This document shows, one piece after another, positions 1 to 12,661 of a stretch of DNA of 64,000 bases. A model generated the notes under the pieces. That model did not search any database and was not told the DNA's origin. It was given only the letters and a program-made list of their open reading frames with translations. This stretch comes from Rhizoctonia solani (Eukaryota; Basidiomycota; Agaricomycetes; Cantharellales; Ceratobasidiaceae). Both the position numbers and the translations under genes were made by a program. The stretch's first letter is position 1. The number at the start of each line of letters is the position of its first letter. The DNA is taken from contig NC_057372.1 in the NCBI RefSeq assembly GCF_016906535.1, positions 3,143,501 to 3,207,500 on the forward strand, given 5' to 3'.

Positions 1-3000
1 CAATACCTGCATAGTTTCCGCCACGGGACGCTGAGCATCAGTGCCACTACCAGGATCAATTCTGCACTGAGAGAAATCCTGGTTGAAGACAAGATTTGTT
101 GTGCTGGGCAGCACCTCGTGAACTACAGCAACCGATGGTTTTCCAAGGCTCGCAAATGCATATTTGGGATTGCCCCCTATGGCGGCTGCAACTGCTGTAA
201 CCTGAACCGTAATCTTGAGATCCTTTGAGGTACTAAATGGGGGATTTCAACCGTAGTGCTGGTATTATTGCCGAACGACTTGAAGTTTAGCCTGGGCTCG
301 GGCTCGCCCTCGATCTGGACGGTAACGGCGGTACCCATTGAGTCCGAGAATCGTAGGGCGCACCACGAAATGTCAAGTTGTCGACTAGTGGAATCGGTCG
401 AACGGCTCGTCATTGTGATTTCGTAGTCAGACATATCAAGCCACTGATTCGCAAAGTCTTCGCCAAGCATCGAAAACTCGTAGATGAGCATGGGTAAACG
501 CACAGTATAGTCAATGTAGAATGTCTTGCCCAGCTTCGAGACAGTCTTTTGAGACCCTAGTACTTGACGGAGCAGGCCGATTGCGTCGCGGTAGTCAAGA
601 GCACAAGCCAGTGCCGTATCAAGTGCTTCCTGGTATTGAGTGCACTGCTTCCACCTGGAGAAGTCTTTTGTAATCGCAGTGTATATAGCCTGGGCGAAAA
701 GGTCGTCCAATACTGGTTGCAGGGGAACCCCCGGTTCTACCGAGGGTTTTGCTGGATGCGAGTGCGACGAAGAGTGCGACGAAGAGTGGGAGGAGCTTGA
801 CCCAAAGATTGAACCAATGATACTAATAACCCCTGATACAACGCTTCCGGCCGCGGAGGCTCCCGATTCAAGAGCTGAGGCTAGGAATGTTCCGCCACCA
901 GCGGCTCCAGATCCCGTACCTACACTTGAGGCTGCGGCACTCCCGCCCCCTCCGCCGTCACCCCCGCTACCGCCATCTCCATCTGATCCTCCGCTATCAT
1001 CAGTTTGCGTCTCCTGGTTGGAATCGGGTGGATCTTCGGGATCTTCTTCAGGCTCGTACTCGTCTCGACAAATAAGGCTCTTGACGGTGCTCGAGGCCAT
1101 CTTCTCCACCGCGGCGATCGCTATCACTTCGGAGAGTTTGTCCTTATTATCCCAGAGGCCCTTGACAATACTAGTATAGGTCAGCATATAGCTACACCCG
1201 ATCTATCTAAGCGAACTCACTCTTCCGCCGCGTTTGCTAATGAGTCTGAGAGACTGGTTGCAAATGCCTCAAACGTAAAGGATTTAGGGATTTCGATGGA
1301 AACCGGAATAGGGTTGAATCCGATTTGGGTGACAGACTTCGTGGCGATCATGATGTCAAAAGACCCGTCGATTTCGAGCTGAACAGCGGAAGGACTACTG
1401 GACGTGTCCTTGGATACTTCTTTGGTTTCTCCGTCAAGAGACCCGTCTTTCTGGGAATCGGCCATGGTGATCTTGATATGGAGCTTAGTCGTCAATTGAC
1501 TATAGATAGAGAATCAATCCTAAAGCACAAGGGCAGAATGTTTATGGAACTTACTCAAACGCAAGGGTCAAAGGTCCACATTTGCTACCGTCTGCCTTGC
1601 TAAACTTCTCGATGTTTTCTATGATATGTACGGCTTGGATCACATCATCAAGAGCTGCAGGCAAGTCTGTGAAGCGCAGGACATGTTTGCCATTCTTTTC
1701 CAACAGTTCGAAAGACACGGACGCGGAGCCACCGGGTATAAAGTCAGCCTTGACGTCGACGGCTCCTGTGAAATGGGATGGCTGAGAACTGTATGCGAGA
1801 GTGATTGAGCCAAGCTCTGTTCCAAAAAGCTCAAGGCCGGCCTCGAAAGAACAGCCTTTGTTGTTTTTCTGGGTAGAAAAGCTGAAAGACGGGCCCAGTG
1901 TTGCGTTATCCTTGCCGTGCAGGACAAGTCCCAAGAACTCGATAGGTGTGGCCTTGGTGCCTATGAATTTGATGCCGCGGCTATCTTCGTCTCCCCTCAA
2001 AATGTCCACCGCAAGCAAAAGTCCCACACCTAAATTACTCCCTGGTTAGGCCTGTACTGTCAATTAAACATACTGACGCACCATATATACTGGCATGTGC
2101 CTCAGCGTGAAAACCTACCACGTAAGACCCGCTACTAGGTTTAACTTCGGTGGGTGCAGTGGCTATGTCCCTCCACGCATAATACATCAAGACTTGCGAG
2201 AAAGAAATGTCGAGTACGTCATTTGGAATGCTTGCACCGAATATTCGGTTGAAGAGGTCTGACACGTTCAATTCGCCCGGGATTTGTACAACCAATGCCC
2301 CAGGAGTATCGCCACCAAATACCACACTCGTCTGGGCCGTAACTGGACCAATCTTGGCTTGGCCTGCAAGCGACATGCTGTATTTTGGCGTGCGTGAAAC
2401 CTGTTGCCCTTGACTTGTTGTCGAAGCGCTAGAGTCTGATGCATTGGCAAATGTATAGTCGATCGCAAATTGAACATTCGATATCTCAAGACCTAGCGTT
2501 TCGGAAAGAGTAAGAGCCCCGGTTGTTGTTGCAGTCAATTTTGCCTCGGCCTCGGTAATCTTGAGCTCTCCGTGAATAGTCCACGAGGAGTCGCTAGAAA
2601 ATTGAATAGAACAGTCGGCGGATAGAGTAAAGGTATTAACAAGCTTTCCTGGCTGAGTTGGGGTCGTATTCTGACTTGTATCTGGGTCCGTGCTTTGGGC
2701 CTTGCTCGTATCCGGAGTTCCACTCTGGGTATTTCCTACGGTTGGTGACTCGACAGGAGCATAGGTAAGCAAGATGTTTTTTAGGCTGACGCAGGAGAAC
2801 AAATCGATTGACGAGATCGACGCGCTGAAAACGATAACCGAAGTGTTGCTCCCAGCCTTGCCGAAGTAGCCCATGATCTTCACGTCCGATAATTTTGAGT
2901 TTGTCACAGTATTGAGGTTGTCGGTGAGCGAACCGGATTTTGCATCACCAAAGCTGAAAGAGGCAAATATCGCAACGCCTTCCGTCGATTCAATCGCGGA

Positions 3001-6000
3001 GGAACTTTCTAAGCCTTCCAGCGGGAGTATCGGCGAACGTGCGGGTAATAACTTGCATGCATTGGCGTTTACGACGAGTTGGGAAATGCGCGACAGGTCC
3101 ATGTTTCCGGGGTTACGGAATACGAGAATAGATACCTCACGGATAGTCTACATAGTCATAAATTCAGTATCCGGCCTGTATTTATTGAAAATAACTCACG
3201 AGGGCGTCGTCAATTGATTTTGCCAACGAAGAGTCCGTCACCAAGTCTGTGAACCGGAAATTAGAAACTCCGATTGCCAGAGCGAAACCCCAGGGAGAAC
3301 CGGAAGCGGGCGGTGGGTTGGCCTTCTGAACCAGGATAACACCAAATCCTTGACCGGCCGAGCCCCAAGAGACCTGTGCTCCCACCCCACACGTCTGTAC
3401 GGGTCCACCAAAGACGAGATTAACGGCGCATTCTTTGAGCTGGAAGGACGAGGTGACATTGCTTGGGACGCTTTGCTGCCATAGCGTGTTGGGTGGATCG
3501 GTGGTTTGAGCGGACGGAGAAGAAGTCAAGAGATTGACAAGGTTGTCCGATTGCATCCCACTGCCCAAGTTAAGGATTGATCCGGTGAGTGTCACAATAT
3601 TGGTTGAAGCGCCTTGGCTATTGGGTATTGCCGAGCTCTGAAGCGTTGCACTGAGATGCCAATCGGTAAACAATTTGCCTTCCCAGTTGACAGTCCAAGA
3701 GCTGTAGGTCCCTGTATTATTCAAACCTTCGATTGTAGATGTAAAGTTGTTGGTCGAATTTTTGCTCCAACTAATCGAAAGTTGGTTGTTGGACGTATTG
3801 AGCTGGCCGACAGACTGGGTTCCCCATGCCAGCATAATCCCAAAGCCCGAAATCGAGTAGCCGGTATCCGTGTCCTCGATGTCGATAGAAGCATTTTCCA
3901 AGCAAAAACTATCCAAACCCATGTCACCGATAACTGGGACGGTTGCAAGGTCAACGGAAGGGTCGATCGCCTTGGCTAGTGCGCCACAAGTAAACTGTTG
4001 TCCAAATTTTGTAATATAATGCCGCCAGGCATGTTGACGGCTGGAAGCACAACATCGGCGGCGCAGCGGAAGGTATCGGCAAATAGAAGGATGGTAGAGA
4101 AGCTCCCCGCCCAGGACGTGCCATTGTATTCGACATTCAGCTCGGCCAAGTCAATTATGAGAGATGGGCTGGAAAGAAGGACCAGATCTTGGATTTGTGC
4201 GCTAATAGAAAAAGCGGTGATTTTTTTCAGACCGTCGAGAACTAAAGATCCGCGCGTGATGCTGATCGCCTCAGTAATAGTGCCAAGAATGGGAACCGAG
4301 CTAGTGACATCGCTCCAGTTATTGCTCGTCACTTTTTGTAGTACGTCATTGATCGAAGGAGGGGGCAAGTTGCTTTGAGGATCAACTGAAAAGCCGACGC
4401 TTGTTCGATACGAGCCTTGCGAGCCTTGAAGGGGCCAGTGTGACATTCGGAATAAAAGGTTGGCATGACTAGCGTTGGCATTTAGGGCATAGTCAAGTTG
4501 GAGACCGACCGAAAGCGGGGATCCAACCCTTGGTTGTAAGAGAACCACCAGCAAGGACACGTCCGCTCCCTAGACTGGCTCAGAATCGACAAATCATAAT
4601 TATGAAAATATATCTTACTGAGTCTGGATAAACCTGGTTCGGTAGAACTTGCTCCCATGGCTTCCAGGACGCATCGATTTGGAAATAAATAGTTGATAAT
4701 TCGAGGGGCGCACCTGAGCCTGTAGCCGATTGAGCCAGGGTGAACCCAACAGTATCGAGCGTAACATTGAGATCGGAATTGTTTCCGCCTAGCGGGATGG
4801 GAAGGGAGCTGGGGAGTGAGCGAAATCCTAAGAGTTGCAAAATGTCCGAGGGCGATGCTTTGGCCGAGACAGCACAATCCAGCACAACTGGGTTCACGCC
4901 ATTGGAGGTCGCTTTAAAAGTGAATTGGAGGCTTTTCGATTCCACTGACATCTTGATAACAAAGTCGAGTCCAATATCGAACGTGTCTTGGGCGTTGGGT
5001 ACAAAATTCAGAGTAGCACTGACCGGAGTAACATTGAACAAGCCTATGGACATTGAAGTGAGAGAGCCCAGCGAAATTGCAATGCTCGCATCCTGAACAT
5101 CCACTCCGAAAGGACTATTGCTGTAAGTTATTTTGGACTTGGAAGAATCGACAGCGAGTGTAGGAAGCGAGATGCCTGATGTGATTACGCTGGGTAGACT
5201 GTTGAAAAACTCCAGGAGCGTATTCGCCCCCACAATTGATGATCCAATCTGGCCGACCGTCAGGGTACTAGGGTCGATCCTGTAGCCAATTTCTTGAAGA
5301 TAGAGCTTGAGCGAGGATTCAGCTACGAATTTGAATCGACAGGACGTGTCCAATGTCCCTGATAGTGTTACTTCCAGAACAAGAGAGCTATCCACCGCGG
5401 AAATGGCTGCATTGACCGACTGCACGGGCATCGGGCCTAGACCAGCCAAATCGGAGAATTTAACAGGACGGTTCAAGTTGAGGACGCACGAAACCGACTG
5501 GTTCCCAGATACTGGCGGTGAGGCATTGGCATCAACCTCATAACTCCCTATATCCAAAAGAGAAACCCAGTCGGTAGGGAAGAAACGGCTGCTAATACAT
5601 TTTGTCCACCCGAGTCTCCAAGCAGCGCCTGTACAACGTCGCGAAGAAGAACACTTGACGAGGCATTCAAGGGGCGAAAACTACTCCACCAAGTGCTGAA
5701 GGTTTGAGTGGCTGTCGGGGCAAGATGAAGACTGGTAGCATTATTTGTAGACGTTTGAGGAGTATGGGGGAGTGCAATCGAATCCGGATCGGCTGAGCGC
5801 CGAGAAATAATCCGAACAGCTGGAGCTGGAGCTGGAGCTGGAGCTGGAGCTGGAGCTGGAGCTGGAGCTGGAGCTGGAGCTGGAGCTGGAGCTGGAGCTG
5901 GAGCTGGAGCTGGAGCTGGAGCTGGAGGGACAGGGCAGGCGGGGCTCCAAATCCATCGGTGCGTTGAAACCGTAAATGCGCAATGGTTGGTACAGGAAGG

Positions 6001-8459
6001 ACGGTAGTATCCTGGAAAGTCAAGATATTATTTCCCAAAGCGTCTTTGTCATAGCTCAGTGCCAGTTTTCCGGTCTCGTCAAACACCCTAAACTCGGGAC
6101 TACCCTTGCTTGGGCGCCTAAATGCAATATTTGTTGGGATATCGTAAACAATTGTTGGGGGAGGAGCACCAGCTACAACAGGAGCAGCCGGCAGATCGTC
6201 GGGATCTACCGCAGTGAGATGGTATAATGCTTTATTAAGCGACAAAGCAGGTGCCGCTCCAGCGGGATCCACAGCTAAACGGAAACAAGTTTTTGTGGCA
6301 TCGTTAAGCGTAAACAAGTTCGTTTTCTGGCTATATCCAACTCGTATGGTGGTTAGAACAGGCCCAGGGAGGTCGGTCGCGTATAGTTCAAAAGACGATG
6401 TTGCGGGCTCGGCAGCCCGTGGGACGTTGTAGGCATCATTCTGGTTGAATTGTTTGTAAAGCAAGGCACGTGATTGCTTACTATCAACCCCATCCAATTC
6501 CAGTTCCTTGCACCCGGCGACTGCAGAGGTGTCAAGAGGAATAGTAGCGCAGTAGTCGGTGTCAAGATAGTATATCCTAATGAAGTTCTTCCATTGGGCT
6601 GCAGGAATCGCCACACCAGGTCGCATTGTAAGCAAATTGGTAACAATATTACAAACTCGATCGACCTCGACCTTGCCGCTCTCCGTAATGAACAACCGGC
6701 ACGGCGTACCACGATCAATTGCCGAAACGATGAGCGCCCCAATAAGATGGGGGTGAGGGTGTTCATGGGCCCCGTTGGCTGATATCACGTAGTTGGTGGC
6801 ACTTGAAGATGCAGTCAGCCATCGCCTCCATCGCCATCTACTAAAGTAGACCCACCTAAATCGGCTATAAAAGGCTATGATTCCCATTTGATATTGAATC
6901 CCAGCACTTGGGTCATCGTACAAACTGGAGAGGAGAGCAAGGCACTCGGGCCGGGGCACCTCGATCCTCAACTTCTTTGAGAATTCTCGAACATAGCGCT
7001 CTTCAATAACCCTGGAAATAAAGTTATAGTTCGCATTCGACTGGTCGTATGTGAAGGAAGGCTTTAGTGCCCCTTTCAAAAAGTTCTTCTGACGAAGCTT
7101 TGCAGTATCGTCAGGCTTGCTCGTATAAATACTGGCCAAAAGCTGGTTGTGTCGATCAGCCAATAGAACTGCGAATTTTCGTAGATCGGCATCGTTACTC
7201 AAATCGAGACGACCTGTGTCACTGGTGTAAACAAACTTCTGATCAGCAATGTAAATACGAAATAGTGCAGATGTCGTATCCATTTCACTGGAAAATCCTC
7301 CGCGACTGTAAATCCCCGCGGGAACCTTCCTCGTCATTTCTCCGATCCATGCATCAGAGCAGTTGTCCAAAGTATCGTCCATGATATTTTTAAACACATC
7401 TTGATCAACACCAGGAGCGACTTTTGGATACAAATACCAGCAAATCAGGCTTAGAAAAAAGTAATGGTTTGCTTCCCGGGCTGAAGCGGTCGAAGAAACA
7501 TCGAAAGAATCGTCGATTTAGCTGTTCCGTTGCGATCCATGGTGAGGAATTTTGAAAATACCCAAGGTAGCCTTGTCTGGCAACTTGTCAATACAGCCAA
7601 GGACGAGAGACCCAATTGAATCCCCGGTGGTAACGATCCTTGGGTTAACTTTGTCGTCCCAGGTCGTAATAACGCTTTTTGATAGTTCAGTAAGCAACGA
7701 ACGCATAGATTGGGATCAAAGCTACCCTACCTCGATATGTTAGTTACGCTCTGGTCAACGGTCAGCGCTCTGCGAGATATGGCAGCCGGTGCCTGGTAAA
7801 TCATCTTCCATAGATCAGAAGGCGACTCGTTCGACATTGCTGCAGGTACAGCTGGATCGCCCACTGCAAGCTTTTCAGCTTTGAAATTCTTAGTCTTTAG
7901 AAGGTTTTTCAAAACTAGATAATGTGCATTCGGGCTGTTAATGAATATATCGTTCACGATGACGGGACCTTGGAACTTGAGCGGCTTATCTACGCTCACG
8001 TTCTCGGGTTTGTCGGGCAGCCAGTCAGCTATGAGCTGAATGATACCTTTCTCCCGAGTATCAGCAGGCGGCTATGATGATAATGAATGTATATGCTCAC
8101 CATCCATATGATCACGGTCGGGATGAGTAACAATGATTCCTTTCAAGCGGTCGATGGTTTTGCCGCCGTCAGAAGAGCAGAAGCGACGGACTGCAGCTCG
8201 AAGAAATTGTTAGTAGGCTTGGTATCCATGTTTGCCTGGAGAACCATCGAGTGCTTCGCCTTGACCTGGCATAGCGGTGACGGGCCCGCCATCGATGAGC
8301 CAACAGCCTGTATGCGTGGCAAAACATATCAAACTCAAAGTTTCGTATTCGAGAGTAATCCATAAAATACGTACCAGGAGACTTTGGGTCGGTGTCGTTG
8401 TCTTCAATAAGAAGTGTATCGCCGTAGCCGGCATAGACAACGATCAACTTTGCAGGCAT
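1..8459 (-). pseudogene. Giant MBL-fold protein with modular beta-rich tail; broken copy, runs off left edge
   Basis: The N-terminus carries a metallo-beta-lactamase fold of the ComEC-like hydrolase type: LIDGG after intron 1 (8308-8374), the metal-binding HPDRDHMDG near 8100-8130, TGDS and IPHHGS near 7530-7640, and an ISANGAHEHPHP block near 6750-6790. About 5.5 kb of repetitive, Ser/Thr/Gly-rich, beta-like sequence follows, with modules of roughly 150-180 residues and Gly- and Ser/His-rich linkers near the 3' end. Clear introns lie at 6802-6855, 4570-4618, 3148-3199, 2030-2081, 1500-1554 and 1171-1220; one or two more near 7.7-8.2 kb were not resolved. The frame is broken by an in-frame TAA at 7518-7520 and by frame changes near 5810-5950, 5573, 4005 and 239-243. 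The sequence is still open at base 1. It may be a decaying gene or a gene carrying consensus indel errors. The MBL substrate is unknown and I do not recognise the tail. Confidence 0.6.
5818..5926. repeat. Hexanucleotide microsatellite (GGAGCT)n, about 18 copies
   Basis: An uninterrupted run of the 6-mer GGAGCT on the + strand, inside the minus-strand MBL gene. Read on the minus strand it gives Leu-Gln, Ala-Pro or Ser-Ser dipeptides depending on frame. All three are open, so length change by whole units would not shift frame. Confidence 0.95.
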
Positions 8460-11400
8460 TTGCTGAAAAGAAGGGTGGGTGAATCGCCGGTACCTAGTAG
8501 CAATCCCACGTCCAGCTTTTTATGAGCAAACTCGCAGATCCACGGCTATGGATTCTAGTAATGTATCACGCGCGGAACTATAAAAGGTTGTGCCCAAACT
8601 AAGAGAAAAGGACGCATATGAAATGGGGTCGAGCCCCTACTCTGATGTGCAAAGGGACTTCGCTCACAAGAACTGGGTATATGACGATCATCCAAAAACA
8701 TTCCGGACATTGCCTAACGCCGCTCGCAGGTGACTATTGGTGAGTGTCAGAAGACGCGGTAATTGAGTGAGACTATTAGGACTCTGTGTAAGATAAAAAG
8801 TCCCATCCGTGTTTGTTCTTTCAGTTGTTTGGGAGGCTGATCAGCTCAGATGGGAGCCCGTTAGGGTGGGCTCGAACATTGGCAACCTAGATGCCTATCT
8901 CTCGGTATCTGGGCTGCACTGGACAAGATAGAAGGGTAAGCTGTCTTGTCGAACGTCCCAAAATTCTACTGGATCTCGCGAATCAGTATACAACGTGTAC
9001 CGATATCAGCCACAAGGCACTGAGGCATTAGAAGATGTCCTGAAGGTCCTAAAGATTCGGGGGTGCCGGGATCGGACCTCTTCATGGAGACAGCTCTTCC
9101 ATAATTCTCGAATCTCACATAGCCCCTCACGGGCCACATATGTGAGCTCCCGGGCAATTCTCGATGTCGATGCAAAGAAGCCAAAGCTTGTGCCATGCAC
9201 GGCTGCAGGCATAGATTCCCTGATGAGGTTATAATACATAGGATAGGTAGGTTCTTTTTATTTATCACAGATCTTCTTAAGATAAAGTAATGCAGACGCA
9301 GTCAATTCGCGAAGGATGGATGGTTATGTTTGTCTCGACGTCAATTGTGCGTGTATACCCCCAGATACCCCCACTCAGACAAACCATGCCAGCGAACCTT
9401 CTAATGTTCCCGTCACATGGGCTGGGCCTGGTTTATGAAGGACATGTCTCCTAAGTAGATATTTAGAGTTTGACATTACGTGCGAACTCACTAAATCATT
9501 CATCATAGACATGTGTTACCAATACAAGCTCCCCGAATACTAAGTGAACAATCCAGTACATGCTCTGAAATTCTCAACACATAAATCATGAATAAAGTTA
9601 GGGTATTGTCCCAACTCAAGGAGCAAAACATACTACAATACTTAGCGGACATCTTCGCCGGGCTTGTACAAGGGGATCGACGGGCCAGTCGGAGATAAGC
9701 GTTCCGCACCGAACTATCGAGTGGCGATCAGATACATACATCCCTTGATGTTTAGTGCCGAGGTATTACTATGTGCGACCGCTTAGGTGGCTGTATTGGC
9801 ATGGTCAATTATACGAACCTACATCGATCTTAAAATAGGGACTGTGAACAACGAGGGGATACTGTACCATTAACAGGGCACAAGTGGAGCACTTTGAAGT
9901 GCTTCAAGTTTGATAATGATGGTGACCTAGTCGTGCGTGGGCATAATAAATGGGGATGCTAAGAAGCTTCTGCGCCAGTTCACATATCCGATAATACCTG
10001 CGTAATCTACGCGCGAAGGACGATGCCCGTAGCTTTAAAGATAATCACCCCATAAAAGGTACCGCCACTATGACCCAAGCTGATGACAACTTTTGCGTGC
10101 CGTTATCATATATCAACTCACTTGGAGCTTCGACTCCGAAGCTTTCGAACCCTATCATTCCCATACATGTGTTTGTTATCGCCAGAACCCCGATATAGCT
10201 CTGTACAATCCGGTGATTCGGGTACTGAGCAGCCCTTGTTTAGCCAGGCGCAAGCGGCACCAGTGGACGTGTAGGCGAACTCTGATGAAGGCTAGGGATA
10301 TAAACTAATGAATTGAATCAGCTATCGAAGAAGATCTACAGAGAATCTGCGCGCAGTCTGTGGAACATATGGAGTGGGATTACCCTTTTATCGTTATATC
10401 TATATCTATACCTTTCCTGTTCTCCCAAGTTGTCGTACGCGCTTTGCTTTCCATTTTCTATTGGGAATGCACTCTTCCCGGGTAGATTGTCTCATTGGGA
10501 TGAATCCAAAGGAAAGGAAGCACAACATTCAATTAGATTGAGATGACATTTCGTGATGAATTGGACCCAAGAAAAATCATTGCACAAGTAATTACCAATT
10601 ACCACTGATGAATTGCCAACCTCCGCGGTGACCCATCATATGATTGTTTTTCCGCGAATGATATCCGAAACTCACTATGTATATGTTTATCTGACGAGCT
10701 ACTGGGGTGATGATTCCGTTGTTAATTCACTGCACTCGTAATCCACATTTTGACCGACTCGGAGCACCTATGTATATGCTGCTTCATGTCTTATCGAATG
10801 ATAGCAAAATCTTTTTGAGGGTACTCTCGTAGACTCATTATCTTCGTATCTATACGATTGAATTTATAAGATTGAGGTATTCTCTCGATAGTAGGTTCCG
10901 GGAAATGTTTCCATAATAGATGCCTTCTGAGCCCGAATGACTACTTATCATAATATATTTGTATGCTAACAACTACTAAGAGCACTCTGTCATATGTCAC
11001 CTGGGCAGTCTTTCGATAGCACATACTTGTATTCATCAAAAAATTAACAAGATGCTTTGGATCCGGACAATTTATAACACGAGCAACACATAGCTGAAGA
11101 ATTGTTGGGACTCAATTTTGGGGATTAAACTCTGAAGGCACGTGGGTGTCCTGGTTTTCCGCGCATTCAGTTAACGAGGGTGTGTTTCTGTGGCTTTGAT
11201 CAATTGTTGACGCGTCACGGACGGACTGAGGTACGGCAGCACGCCAAATGAAAGCGAAAACTGGCTTTAAACCCCAATAGTTTAATAGTCTACATTACAT
11301 GAAACTGAATGCTTCGGTACGAGGACACCACATACGGCCGTATCGTCCAGTCTTCTCTTGTTGTTTCTAGCCAACAATAGCATTGTCGTAACTCAGCCGC

Positions 11401-11848
11401 ATAGTGAGCGTAAACTCTATGGAGGCCCCAAAAACCCCAGAGTGCTCCAGAGATTTTCGAGGCCTCATAGAGAAGGTTCCAAGTTTGGTGATCAATATAT
11501 GCGTCTACTCGAAGGCTGTTGTTTTATTCATTAAATAATCATCTGCAATGAGACAAAAAATAATCGGACGCGCTTTTGACTACGCACATTAAAGGTGGCC
11601 AAAGTCAACACGCAAAAGCCTTATATTTGGGCAATCAAGTAATTTTAATTTCCAATTATCATATCATTTCTTCGAGATCCCTTCTCAGGACCACAAGTTA
11701 CCAGGATAGTTGACAAAACAACAGCAGCATTCAAACCAGGGCGAACATGCGCTTCAAATACCATTCTGAACCAACAAGCTGGCTCATAAACGAAGTGGAC
11801 AGCCCACTAATTCCATTGCGCGTTTAATGGGAGAAAAACATAAAAATT
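8460..11848. other. Gene-poor intergenic stretch
   Basis: I see no convincing gene. Short open frames (for example around 9000-9240 on both strands) lack recognisable domains or intron-joined continuation. A weak inverted repeat (about 12 bp arms) sits at roughly 11418-11475. The segment is AT-rich with no tRNA-like fold that I could find. Confidence 0.5.
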
Positions 11849-12193
11849 CTACAAAGTGCTAGTTTTTTTCCATCTTTCAACGACCGAGTAGCCTCTGACA
11901 GCCTTTCTTTCCTGCCTCATTTGTTGCTTTGTCTTGACCTCGCTCGCTGGTACATTCTCGACCCCGACCAATTCCTTTACCCTCAGGATCTTTCCTGCCG
12001 CTTCTGGAGAGTGTTTTTGAAATACGGTTGCACCCCTCCTATGTATTCCAAGCGCTTCAAGCGTACGTTGAGAGGATTTAGGAAGGCCGATGGCCGAGCG
12101 ACGGAGTGTGATGCGGAAGTGGGTGGGTACAGAAGTAGTCGGTTGGTTGGAGGTGGTGGCTATACCGCGAGTGATTATGCGTGACAAGTTCAT
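11849..12193 (-). CDS. Mitochondrial large-subunit ribosomal protein uL30m (L30/L33 family)
   Basis: Single-exon gene of 114 residues from the ATG at 12193; another in-frame ATG 24 bases upstream is possible. The first 25 or so residues are basic and Ser/Thr-rich, as in a mitochondrial presequence. They are followed by the L30 core: HFRITLRRSAIGLP, then a THR/HKR-like region LEALGIHRRGATVFQ and a C-terminal LRVKELVGVENV strand. This is the pattern of bacterial L30 and yeast mitochondrial L33, which bind 23S-type rRNA in the large subunit. The tail of about 30 residues is basic and specific to the fungal protein. The downstream-start choice rests on the presequence look; both starts are in the same frame. 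Confidence 0.85.
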   Translation of the reverse strand: MNLSRIITRGIATTSNQPTTSVPTHFRITLRRSAIGLPKSSQRTLEALGIHRRGATVFQKHSPEAAGKILRVKELVGVENVPASEVKTKQQMRQERKAVRGYSVVERWKKTSTL

Positions 12194-12661
12194 TTTATTA
12201 TGCAATTCTAGAGGCATTTGCTCAACCAGTTTGTTTAGAAGTTCTTAGTTTATGATACTGACCTTGTCGTGGTGTGGATCAGACCGAGCTCTAAGCGCCG
12301 GCGCTTAGGGAGCTGAATTGTTAATTTGGACAATGTATCTCTAACCGCGACCTTCACAGACCTGGCTCCTCACTTGCACATCGACTCGACCTCTCTTCAA
12401 GTATGTAATAGTAATCTAATATGAAACAAGCATGGGTATTAAAGGATGATTGGCGACCAATAGTAATTTAATTTCGCACGATGGGGCCTGCCGTAATCTG
12501 CAATGCCTATCTGGGAACTCGAACCTAGTGTCTTGATATAAGCCACGACAGGACACAGTCGGCCCATATAAATCCCACTAAAAGACCGACAATCCGCACT
12601 TGTTCTAAGGGAAAGGACCACCGGATTACACGTGACTTTCAACTATCGGCTGATCTCCATC
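12194..12661. other. Intergenic region between divergent uL30m and FMP46-like genes
   Basis: The two genes are transcribed away from each other, so this 468-bp stretch should hold both promoters. I see no clear TATA box or other defined site. Confidence 0.5.

Noticed and set aside
564..1382. Several plus-strand open frames with Pro- and Arg-rich products
   Set aside because: They lie opposite the Gly/Ser-rich and beta-rich coding exons of the minus-strand MBL gene; their composition is explained by that strand.
5741..5983. Poly-serine protein
   Set aside because: It is one of three readings of the GGAGCT array and has no support on either side.
7500..7560. Intron that would remove the TAA after HHGS
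   Set aside because: The only nearby GT lies before the conserved metal-binding HHGS motif, so splicing there would delete the active site.
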